Of a DNA stretch of 11,789 nucleotides, positions 6,493 through 11,698 are shown piece after piece. This DNA is from Actinoplanes liguriensis. Lineage in GTDB: Bacteria > Actinomycetota > Actinomycetes > Mycobacteriales > Micromonosporaceae. The notes under the pieces were generated by a model that made no database searches, was not told the origin of the DNA, and was given only the letters and a program-made list of their open reading frames with translations. The stretch covers positions 1 through 11,789 of the forward strand of contig JNYN01000733.1 of the NCBI GenBank assembly GCA_000715855.1, written 5' to 3'. The position numbers and the translations under genes were made by a program. Positions within the stretch are counted from its first letter, which is position 1. Every line of letters begins with the position of its first letter.

Positions 6493-6930
6493 GTGGCTAC
6501 CGTGACCCGCACCGTGCAGGCTCCACCCGAACGCGTCTTCGCCGTCCTCTCCGACGGCTGGACCTACAGCGACTGGGTGGTCGGCACCTCCCACATCCGC
6601 GACGTCGAGGAGTCCTGGCCCAAGCCCGGCGCCCGGCTGCACCACAAGGCCGGCCCGTGGCCCTTCTCGCTGCACGACTCCTCGACGGTGCTGGAGTGCG
6701 TCCCGGACCGGGAGCTCAAGATCCGTGCCGGGTTGTGGCCGCTGGGCGAGGCGATCGTGGACATCCTCCTGGAGCCGGAGCGCAACGGCGGCACCCGGAT
6801 CGTGATGCACGAGGACTTCGAGTCCGGCCCGCTGATGTGGGTCCGCAACAAGATCAACGACCTGCTGCTGCACCAGCGCAACGTCGAGGCCCTGAACCGC
6901 CTGGCCGACATCGTCGAGGCTCAGCGGTAG
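6493..6930 (+). CDS. SRPBCC (START/Bet v1-like) family protein
   Basis: This is a 145-residue small-ligand-binding protein of the SRPBCC superfamily. The N-terminal strand and helix 'TVTRTVQAPPERVFAVLSDGWTYSDWVVG' (3-31) is the typical opening, followed by beta strands (H50 to about 108) and a long C-terminal helix 'MWVRNKINDLLLHQRNVEALNRLADIVEA' (115-143) that closes the hydrophobic cavity. The start is GTG; no Shine-Dalgarno is visible, but a SigB-like promoter lies just upstream, suggesting a leaderless message. Its 3' end overlaps the convergent oxidoreductase gene by 10 bp. Such proteins bind lipids, polyketides or other hydrophobic ligands, and some are cyclases. Association with the COG1233 oxidoreductase suggests a shared hydrophobic substrate (inference). 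Confidence 0.9.
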   Translation: MATVTRTVQAPPERVFAVLSDGWTYSDWVVGTSHIRDVEESWPKPGARLHHKAGPWPFSLHDSSTVLECVPDRELKIRAGLWPLGEAIVDILLEPERNGGTRIVMHEDFESGPLMWVRNKINDLLLHQRNVEALNRLADIVEAQR

Positions 6931-8510
6931 ATCGCCCGCTGCAACCCGTCCACCGCCATCCGGTAGGCGTCACCGGTCAGACCCCGGTCGCGGGCCAGCG
7001 CCGCCCGCGCCGCGTTCGCCCCCGGCGCCCCGTGCACCCCGCCGCCCGGATGCGCCGACGAGCTGCCCAGATACAGCCGGTCCACCGGGGTGTCGGCCCG
7101 CCCCAGCCCGGGGATCGGCCGGAAGAACAACTGCTGGAACGCCGCCGATGTCCCCCCGCCGACCGCGCCGCCCACCAGCGACGGGTTCGCCTCCTGCAGG
7201 TCACCCGGAGCGAACACGTGCCGCCCGACGACCCGGCCGCGGAACCCGGGCGCCTGCGCCTCGACGACCGCCTCGATCCGCTCCACGTGCGCCGCGATCT
7301 CGTCGGCCGGCCAGTCCGTCCGGTGCGGGAGATGGGTGTACGCCCAGGCGCTCTCCGTCCCCTCCGGTGACCGCGTTTGATCAGTGGTGGTCATCTGCCC
7401 GAAGAGCAGGAACGGATCCTCCGGCACCGCCCCGGTCGCCAGCTTCCCGGCGTACCGCGTCAGGCCGTCCAGATCCGCGCCGAGGTGCACCGTCCCCGAC
7501 CCGGAGACCTCCGCGTTCGTCCACGGGATCGGGCCGTCGAGCGCCCAGTCCACCTTCACGGTCGCCCCGTCCCAGCGGAAGTGCGCGAGGTCCTCCAGCA
7601 TCCGCCCGGGCAGCCAGCGGGGGGCCACCAGATCCAGGAACAGGGCCGGCGCCGGCACGTCCGCGACCACCGCCCGGCTCGCCCGCCAGTCACGCCCGTC
7701 CGCGGTCCGGACGCCCATCGCGCGCCCGCGCGCCACCAGGACCCGGCTCACCGGCGCGTGGTAGACGATCTCCCCGCCCCGCGACCGCAGGCGCTCGACC
7801 AGCGCCGACGTCAACTTCCCGGCCCCGCCGACCGGCACCGGCCAGCCCACCTCCTGGCCGAGCATGGAGAGCAGCCAGCCGTACACCCCGCCGCCCGCCT
7901 CCTCCGGCGACAGGTCGGTGTGCAGCGCGCACCCGGCGAGCAGCAACTGTGCGCCCTCACCGCGGAACAGCTCCGAGCCCAGCTCCCGTGCGGAGAGCAC
8001 GAGCCGGCGCGCGAGCCGCAGCAACTCGCCCGTGCCCAGCTGCCGGGCCAGGCCCAGCCCCGCGCGGACCGGCGGGAACGGACGCAGGATCGCCTCCAGC
8101 ATGCGACCCGAGACGGCGGACCAGTCCTCGTACGCGGAAAGCCACCGCTCCCCGTCGCCGGGCGCGAACGCCTCCATCGACGCCATCGTTCGCCGGAGGT
8201 CACGACTGACCGTCGCGGCGCGTCCATCCGGCAGCAGATGACTGAAAACGTTCGGCGCGTGCGTCCAGCTCAGCCCGAACCGGTCGAGCCCCAGATCGCG
8301 CAGCACCGGGGAGGCGTAACCGAGCGGATAGAACGCGCTGAACAGGTCCGACAGATACCCCGGCGCGGTGATCTCGCCGGACCGCACCGCCCCACCGGGA
8401 TCAGCCGTCGCCTCCAGCACCCGAACCGACCAGCCGGCGTCGGCCAGCAGGTTCGCCGCGACCAACCCGTTGTGCCCCGCACCGACGATCACCGCATCAA
8501 CCGTGTCCAC
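6921..8510 (-). CDS. FAD-dependent oxidoreductase, phytoene dehydrogenase (CrtI/COG1233)-like
   Basis: This is a 529-residue flavoprotein, the normal length for the family. The N-terminal dinucleotide fold reads DAVIVGAGHNGLVAANLLADAG, with GxGxxG at 10-15, the ribose-binding acidic residue E33 and then DPGG (37-40). The C-terminus has the FAD-closing motif 'LYLGSSSAHPGGGVHGAPGANAARA'. It belongs to the carotenoid-desaturase/PYROXD2-like group of COG1233, whose substrates are often unknown; no other carotenoid gene is nearby, so a carotenoid role should not be assumed. The start is GTG at 8508-8510 without a Shine-Dalgarno site; a TAACGT box ends 6 bases upstream of it, consistent with a leaderless transcript. 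It converges on one SRPBCC gene and diverges from another. Confidence 0.92.
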   Translation of the reverse strand: MDTVDAVIVGAGHNGLVAANLLADAGWSVRVLEATADPGGAVRSGEITAPGYLSDLFSAFYPLGYASPVLRDLGLDRFGLSWTHAPNVFSHLLPDGRAATVSRDLRRTMASMEAFAPGDGERWLSAYEDWSAVSGRMLEAILRPFPPVRAGLGLARQLGTGELLRLARRLVLSARELGSELFRGEGAQLLLAGCALHTDLSPEEAGGGVYGWLLSMLGQEVGWPVPVGGAGKLTSALVERLRSRGGEIVYHAPVSRVLVARGRAMGVRTADGRDWRASRAVVADVPAPALFLDLVAPRWLPGRMLEDLAHFRWDGATVKVDWALDGPIPWTNAEVSGSGTVHLGADLDGLTRYAGKLATGAVPEDPFLLFGQMTTTDQTRSPEGTESAWAYTHLPHRTDWPADEIAAHVERIEAVVEAQAPGFRGRVVGRHVFAPGDLQEANPSLVGGAVGGGTSAAFQQLFFRPIPGLGRADTPVDRLYLGSSSAHPGGGVHGAPGANAARAALARDRGLTGDAYRMAVDGLQRAIYR

Positions 8511-8516
8511 ATTCGC

Positions 8517-8522
8517 ACGTTA
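8517..8522 (-). promoter_or_regulatory. Possible -10 box for a leaderless oxidoreductase transcript
   Basis: Minus-strand TAACGT (8522-8517) fits TANNNT and ends 6 bases before the GTG start at 8510, where a transcript would be expected to begin. No good -35 hexamer is seen. The missing ribosome site supports the leaderless reading. Confidence 0.35.
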
Positions 8523-8527
8523 GCCAG

Positions 8528-8552
8528 GTTTGGCCCCGAACGGCGAGGGCAC
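8528..8552 (+). promoter_or_regulatory. Weak SigB/SigF-like promoter before the second SRPBCC gene
   Basis: GTTT (8528-8531), 15 bases, then GGGCAC (8547-8552); the T of the GGGTAC -10 is replaced by C. Use of this site would give a leader of about 130 bases containing a hairpin (8596-8616) and a tandem repeat (8643-8674). Confidence 0.25.
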
Positions 8553-8595
8553 CCGGCAATCATGGAACGGGAAGACAGCCCTTACGGGCGATCTC

Positions 8596-8616
8596 CGCGC
8601 CGGAATCCTCGGCGCG
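8596..8616 (+). other. Hairpin in the leader of the second SRPBCC gene
   Basis: CGCGCCG (8596-8602) and CGGCGCG (8610-8616) pair perfectly over 7 bp around a 7-base loop. It lies about 70 bases upstream of the GTG start. No T-run follows. It could be leader structure or chance in GC-rich DNA. Confidence 0.3.
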
Positions 8617-8642
8617 AAGCCTGACCGCCCGGCGACGAGGCG

Positions 8643-8674
8643 CATCCGTCCCGCCGAGCATCCGTCCTGCCGAG
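8643..8674 (+). repeat. 16-bp tandem repeat next to a ribosome-binding site
   Basis: CATCCGTCCCGCCGAG (8643-8658) is followed directly by CATCCGTCCTGCCGAG (8659-8674), 15 of 16 bases identical. The second copy ends where the AGAAGGGGG ribosome site begins. It is noncoding and may be a duplicated operator or leader element. Confidence 0.7.
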
Positions 8675-8687
8675 AAGGGGGAATCAC

Positions 8688-9152
8688 GTGAGCACCGTCA
8701 CCGAGTTCGTTGACGTCAACGTCCCGGTCCGTACCTGCTACGACCAGTGGACCCAGTTCGAGGAGTTCCCGCGCTTCATGGAAGGCGTGGAGGAGATCCA
8801 GCAGCTGGACGACACCCATATGCACTGGAAGACGAAGATCGCCGGCATCGAGCGCGAGTTCGAGGCGGAAATCACCGAGCAGCTCCCGGACGAGCGCGTC
8901 GCCTGGACCGCCACCGAGGGCGAGAAGCAGGCCGGCGTCGTCACCTTCCACCGCCTGGACGACACGCACACCCGCGTCACCGTCCAGATCGACTTCGACC
9001 CGCAGGGCTTCATGGAGACCGCCGGCGACAAGCTCGGCCTGGTCGACCGCCGGATCAAGGGCGACCTGCACCGCTTCAAGGAGTTCATCGAGAGCCGCGG
9101 GGGCATCACCACCGGCGCGTGGCGAGGCCAGGTCGATCGGCCGGGCGCCTGA
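8688..9152 (+). CDS. SRPBCC family protein (polyketide cyclase/dehydrase-like)
   Basis: This is a 154-residue SRPBCC-fold protein. It opens with 'TVTEFVDVNVPVRTCYDQWTQFEEFPRFMEGVEEI' (3-37), the standard first strand and helix of the Polyketide_cyc family, then 'HMHWKTKIAGIEREFEAEITEQLPDERVAWTA' (44-75) and a C-terminal helix (about 112-137). The GTG start is supported by AGAAGGGGG seven bases upstream. The gene diverges from the COG1233-type oxidoreductase and is followed by a strong terminator, so it is monocistronic. Homologues of this length are common in actinobacteria and mostly uncharacterised; the expected role is binding a hydrophobic ligand. With the SRPBCC gene at 6493 it brackets the oxidoreductase. 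Confidence 0.94.
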   Translation: MSTVTEFVDVNVPVRTCYDQWTQFEEFPRFMEGVEEIQQLDDTHMHWKTKIAGIEREFEAEITEQLPDERVAWTATEGEKQAGVVTFHRLDDTHTRVTVQIDFDPQGFMETAGDKLGLVDRRIKGDLHRFKEFIESRGGITTGAWRGQVDRPGA

Positions 9153-9165
9153 CCGCCCCGATCCC

Positions 9166-9199
9166 ACGACGGCCGTCCTCCGGGGCGGCCGTCGTTTTT
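9166..9199 (+). terminator. Rho-independent terminator
   Basis: ACGACGGCCG (9166-9175) and CGGCCGTCGT (9186-9195) form a perfect 10-bp stem with a 10-base loop that can pair further through G-U and G-C pairs. It is followed by a T-tract (9195-9199) and sits 13 bases after the stop of the second SRPBCC gene. This is the clearest terminator in the window. Confidence 0.92.
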
Positions 9200-9243
9200 C
9201 GATCAACCCCGATCTGCGCGTACGGCGTCAGCCCCGCCCGTCC

Positions 9244-9268
9244 GTTTCGCGGGCGCCCGCCGGGGTAC
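9244..9268 (+). promoter_or_regulatory. SigB/SigF-like promoter, best match in the window
   Basis: GTTT (9244-9247), 15 bases, GGGTAC (9263-9268). Both boxes match the actinobacterial SigB/SigF consensus as I know it. The predicted start is within a few bases of the ATG at 9278, so the message would be leaderless. It fires into a short frame that soon runs antisense to the toast-rack gene. Confidence 0.5.
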
Positions 9269-9277
9269 GCCGAAGTC

Positions 9278-9460
9278 ATGACCGATCAACCGGAAGGCAA
9301 CCGCACCGCAGTGATCAGCGTGTTCGTGGCCGCTCCGGCCCGCTTCGGCGCAGGGTCACACTGCCCATCCCGGCCGCCGCGCGGACCTCGTACCGATCGG
9401 CGGCCCGGCGCCAGCCGTCCTCCTGGAGGACCCCGCCCGCAGGCGTCCCATTGTTCATGA
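9278..9460 (+). pseudogene. Possible 5' remnant of a truncated gene (60-codon frame)
   Basis: An ATG directly downstream of a good SigB-like promoter opens MTDQPEGNRTAVISVFVAAP, about 24 residues that read like a real N-terminus. After about residue 25 the frame becomes arginine- and proline-rich sequence, which is simply the antisense of the gene at 9315-10079. The simplest reading is a gene whose body was deleted, with the breakpoint near 9350, leaving promoter and start behind. A genuine 60-residue protein or a chance frame are alternatives. No family is recognised. Confidence 0.3.
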
Positions 9461-10079
9461 CCCACGGGGTGACCACCGACCCCGCACCCCGGTCCAGCCG
9501 GATGCGGAACGGGATCCCGCCACGGCCCGCGGTCACGACCGCCGTGCCCACCCCGCCGGTGAACGTCACCGGCACCGTCCCGAGCGGCTTCGGCAACCAC
9601 ACCTCGGCCAGCCCGGAAGCTCCCAGCTCGACCCGGCTCACCCGGCCGTCCCGCAGATCCACCTGCTGCTCCCCCGCACCGGCCGGCAGCCGGATGTCCC
9701 AGCGGACGTCCCGGTTGAGCACGATGCGCACCTCGTCGAGCCCGTCACTCCCGGTAGCCCGCAGGCTCACCGCGACCCGGCCACCGCGCCGGGTGACAAC
9801 CGGCGCGACCCCCGCGTCCGGCGCCGAACTGACCCGGTAGAGCAGGCCCGGCAGGGTGGCCGTGCGCACCCGCACCCGGCTGGCCGCGTCGGTCACCGTG
9901 AGCCAGGCACCGGTCCGATCCAGCAGTGGACCGGACTGGACCCGCTCGGTCACCGCCGGTACCGGTGTGGTCACTGGGGCAGCATGGTGCATCGAACCCA
10001 TCAACACCGCTCCTACCAGGGCGGATGCACCGATCACGGCCATGGTTGAGCGGGTGGGACGCAAGGCGAGGGGCACCAT
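9315..10079 (-). CDS. Membrane-anchored beta-repeat ('toast-rack'-like) protein
   Basis: This is a 254-residue protein from the ATG at 10077-10079; an internal ATG at 10041-10043 is an alternative, and the longest frame (to 10298) adds 73 residues of basic, shadow-like sequence. Residues 12-29 (MAVIGASALVGAVLMGS, starting at 13) form a single hydrophobic anchor, then an exported region. Residues about 112-202 contain repeating beta-strand units, such as 'VRIVLNRDVRWDIRLPAGAG', 'VSRVELGASGLAEVWLP' and 'IPFRIRLDRGAGSV', the pattern of toast-rack/DUF4097/LiaF-C-like domains linked to envelope stress sensing. That match is from memory of the pattern. A tail 'WVMNNGTPAGGVLQEDGW' precedes a last strand pair. 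No Shine-Dalgarno is visible. The last nine residues lie past the natural end of the fold, consistent with a nearby deletion junction. Confidence 0.75.
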   Translation of the reverse strand: MVPLALRPTRSTMAVIGASALVGAVLMGSMHHAAPVTTPVPAVTERVQSGPLLDRTGAWLTVTDAASRVRVRTATLPGLLYRVSSAPDAGVAPVVTRRGGRVAVSLRATGSDGLDEVRIVLNRDVRWDIRLPAGAGEQQVDLRDGRVSRVELGASGLAEVWLPKPLGTVPVTFTGGVGTAVVTAGRGGIPFRIRLDRGAGSVVTPWVMNNGTPAGGVLQEDGWRRAADRYEVRAAAGMGSVTLRRSGPERPRTR

Positions 10080-10143
10080 CGGACAACGGAGAATCGGCCG
10101 AACGGGTGACGGCGATCCGGACTTATCGCGCCAGAATTTCCGA

Positions 10144-10353
10144 GTGCGATCTGCCGGATTCCTGACTGAACGCCAGCGCCGCCTCGCCTGGGTGGGCTTT
10201 CTCCTAGCCGCTTTCCAGGCCCCGCTGGCCGCGAAGCTCATCGATGACGCTTCTTGGTTCTTCGCCGTCGTCGTCGCCCTCGTGGTCGCGACGGTCATCG
10301 TCGCGGACGACGCTCAGCGTCGCCGCCCTTCGCCCGCCGACTACCCGGAGTAG
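10144..10353 (+). CDS. Small two-helix membrane protein, hypothetical
   Basis: This is 69 residues from a GTG at 10144-10146. Two hydrophobic segments are seen, about 14-31 (LAWVGFLLAAFQAPLAAK) and 38-54 (WFFAVVVALVVATVIVA), with a basic start (TERQRRLA) and a charged tail (DDAQRRRPSPADYPE). Codon third positions are GC-biased as in real genes here. The same frame can be extended upstream to 9856 but that part is antisense of the toast-rack gene. No Shine-Dalgarno precedes the GTG, so a leaderless message is possible. It diverges from the membrane-anchored beta-repeat gene with 64 bp between starts, so the two may share regulation. No family is recognised. Confidence 0.6.
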   Translation: MRSAGFLTERQRRLAWVGFLLAAFQAPLAAKLIDDASWFFAVVVALVVATVIVADDAQRRRPSPADYPE

Positions 10354-10362
10354 TTTCTCCGG
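10345..10362 (+). terminator. Hairpin spanning the stop codon of the small membrane protein gene
   Basis: CCGGAG (10345-10350) and CTCCGG (10357-10362) pair perfectly over 6 bp with the TAG stop codon in the loop. No T-run follows. It is a weak terminator candidate between two convergent genes. Confidence 0.35.
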
Positions 10363-10441
10363 CGGTTCCGCGCCCGGCCACCCCTGCCTCTGTCTCGCCG
10401 CTCGCCGTGCCCATCAGCGCCACGCTCGTCACCCGGCCGGC

Positions 10442-10522
10442 GCCGCCATGCCCGCAGCGCCCACGCCGCCATGCCCGCAGCGCCCGCGCCGTCTATTCCG
10501 CAGCGCCCGCGCTGTCATGTCA
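10442..10522. repeat. 23-bp tandem repeat between convergent genes
   Basis: Three full 23-bp units occur at 10442-10464, 10465-10487 and 10488-10510, with a decayed partial unit beyond. The first two read GCCGCCATGCCCGCAGCG plus CCCAC or CCCGC; the third replaces the middle with GTCTATTC but keeps CGCAGCGCCCGC. A diverged unit may precede at about 10400-10423. The unit is not a multiple of three and lies between two stop codons, so it is noncoding. The 181-bp gap 10354-10534 holds nothing else. Confidence 0.8.
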
Positions 10523-10534
10523 CCGGCTCGCCGG

Positions 10535-11002
10535 TCAGCCGGGCAGCGCCTCGTGGCCGCGGCGCCCGTGGGTCCGGCGGCTCTCCTTGAGCTCCGCCTC
10601 GTAGAGGTGCCGGCGTCCCCCGGCGAGCGCCTCCCGGGCGTCCTTCTCCATCTGCCGGAACTCGCTGTAGTACCCGTCGTCGAACTCCTCGACGATCTGG
10701 AAGGTCCAGCGTCCCGGGATCACGTTCCGCCCGATCAGCTCCCGCTCGATCCGCTCCGCGATCTCGGTGTGCCCACCCTGCATGAACAGCGAGACGGCCT
10801 CGTCGAGCATGAAGTCCGCAGTCCCGGTGAGCTGATGCAGCGAGTACAGATGGCCGCGCACCCGCTCGACCGTCTCCAGCGCCTCGCTGAGCTTCCCCAG
10901 CGCCTCCACGGTGACGTCATCCAGTCCGGCCGGCCGCCGATGCCCCTCATCCGGCCCGCCGTCCCCCGCGTTCCGTGTCTCCATGCCGTCCGCCCCCGCC
11001 AT
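10535..11002 (-). CDS. Hypothetical protein, conserved-looking soluble helical protein
   Basis: This is 155 residues from the ATG at 11000-11002, chosen because GGAGAGGT lies 4 bases upstream; a longer frame to 11065 adds 21 residues without such a site. The first about 28 residues are disordered and glycine-rich. Residues 29-110 look helical with a well-patterned core, 'GHLYSLHQLTGTADFMLDEAVSLFMQ' and 'IAERIERELIGRNVIPGRWTFQIVEEFDDGYYSEF'. Residues 119-147 are charged and helical. The regularity and aromatic spacing suggest a conserved actinobacterial family, but I do not recognise its function and see no catalytic motif, signal peptide or membrane helix. A SigB-like promoter lies 29 bases upstream of the start. 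Confidence 0.85.
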   Translation of the reverse strand: MAGADGMETRNAGDGGPDEGHRRPAGLDDVTVEALGKLSEALETVERVRGHLYSLHQLTGTADFMLDEAVSLFMQGGHTEIAERIERELIGRNVIPGRWTFQIVEEFDDGYYSEFRQMEKDAREALAGGRRHLYEAELKESRRTHGRRGHEALPG

Positions 11003-11030
11003 CGCACCTCTCCCTTCCCGGACCCGCTCT

Positions 11031-11055
11031 GTACCCGCTTCCTCCGCCCTCGAAC
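11031..11055 (-). promoter_or_regulatory. SigB/SigF-like promoter for the 155-residue hypothetical gene
   Basis: On the minus strand GTTC (11055-11052), 15 bases, then GGGTAC (11036-11031). A start near 11024 gives a leader of about 22 bases that includes the GGAGAGGT ribosome site. The -35 lies inside the first copy of the 55-bp tandem repeat. Confidence 0.45.
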
Positions 11056-11150
11056 GCCTCTTCACCTCCCGGGGCGCGACGTTCGGGCAGCGAGGCCTCC
11101 GCCCTCGAACGCCACCTCACCTCCCGGGGCGCAGCGTTCGGGCAGCGAGG
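11041..11150. repeat. 55-bp tandem repeat in a divergent promoter region
   Basis: Copies at 11041-11095 and 11096-11150 match at 51 of 55 bases, and a third copy begins with CCTCCGC at 11151. Each copy contains an inverted pair: CGAACG with CGTTCG in copy 1 and CGAACGC with GCGTTCG in copy 2, flanking about 21-23 bases. Both begin CCTCCGCCCTCGAACGCC and end GTTCGGGCAGCGAGG. The copies sit between two divergent genes and are noncoding. Confidence 0.85.
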
Positions 11151-11207
11151 CCTCCGCGGCCCGGAAGGAGGTTCCGGAGCGGTGGCGGCTTCAACCTTTC
11201 TGCACCG

Positions 11208-11245
11208 GAACGGAGAACCGTTCGTCACCCTGGCGTCCGTAACTT
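11208..11245 (+). promoter_or_regulatory. Candidate promoter with palindrome for the 118-residue gene
   Basis: GAACGG-AGAA-CCGTTC (11208-11223) is a perfect 6-bp inverted repeat. It covers the -35 position relative to a TAACTT -10-like box at 11240-11245 (17-bp spacer after ACCGTT). Transcription from here would start at or next to the ATG at 11253, which has no Shine-Dalgarno, so a leaderless message under control of a repressor at the palindrome is plausible. Confidence 0.4.
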
Positions 11246-11252
11246 TCTCCTC

Positions 11253-11609
11253 ATGAATGGCCTGTTCAACAACGCCGCTGCCCGCGCCGCCCTTCGTTCC
11301 GCGCACGCCTCGCTCGCGGAGCTCACCGCCGCGGTCGGCGTCAGCGGCCTCGCCGCCGCCCAGTCGTCGCCCGGCCTGATGTCGGTGATCGACCAGCACG
11401 CCGCCGGTGTCCGTGACAGCCTCAACGCCGACACGCGTCCGCTGACCCCGATCCTGCTCGCCGCGTACGCCGAGGGTGTCCGCGACGCCGCCTTCCAGCA
11501 CGGCTGGGTCGCCCCCGACGGCGAGATCGACTGGTCGGAGAACGACTGGGTGCTCCGCCGCCTCCTCGCCGTCTGCGAGCTGGCCCGCACCCTCCCCGCC
11601 GCCCGCTGA
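11253..11609 (+). CDS. Small helical protein, possibly DUF6401-like
   Basis: This is 118 residues from the ATG at 11253-11255, soluble and mostly helical. It opens 'MNGLFNNAAARAALRSAHAS', has an alanine-rich helix pair, then 'VIDQHAAGVRDSL' (45-57), 'YAEGVRDAAFQHGW' (72-85) and a final 'DWVLRRLLAVCELA' helix (98-111). The layout reminds me of the DUF6401 family of small Micromonosporaceae proteins, sometimes labelled as natural-product-related; this is recollection, not a search. No catalytic motif, signal or membrane segment is seen. No Shine-Dalgarno precedes it. It is divergent from the 155-residue gene. No hairpin terminator is obvious downstream. Confidence 0.82.
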   Translation: MNGLFNNAAARAALRSAHASLAELTAAVGVSGLAAAQSSPGLMSVIDQHAAGVRDSLNADTRPLTPILLAAYAEGVRDAAFQHGWVAPDGEIDWSENDWVLRRLLAVCELARTLPAAR

Positions 11610-11698
11610 CCCCAGCGGCGTCCCCGCCGATTCCGCCAGACCGTTCATCAGCTCGACCACTCGACGGCACACGCAGTCACCCGGCCACCGCCCGGTCA
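11610..11698. other. Intergenic stretch with no recognisable feature
   Basis: Between the 118-residue gene and the right-edge repeat I see no credible frame, hairpin or promoter. Confidence 0.5.

Noticed and set aside
7148..8209. Long plus-strand frame (353 codons) opposite the oxidoreductase, rich in Arg, Pro, Ser and Ala
   Set aside because: It is the antisense of a clearly functional flavoprotein; composition is typical of GC-rich shadow frames and no domain is seen.
6921..8510. Assignment of the oxidoreductase as a carotenoid (phytoene) desaturase gene crtI
   Set aside because: No phytoene synthase or other carotenoid gene is near, and COG1233 includes many non-carotenoid enzymes.
8562..8624. 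20-residue plus-strand frame (MEREDSPYGRSPRRNPRREA) that could be a leader peptide of the second SRPBCC gene
   Set aside because: No Shine-Dalgarno, no attenuator-like structure tied to it and no codon signal; too short to separate from chance.
10080..10298. N-terminal 73-residue extension of the beta-repeat protein
   Set aside because: Basic, low-complexity sequence antisense to the small membrane protein gene; the membrane anchor starts just after the ATG at 10079.
11041..11150. 55-bp repeats as a CRISPR array
   Set aside because: The copies are directly adjacent with no spacers between them, and no cas gene is present.
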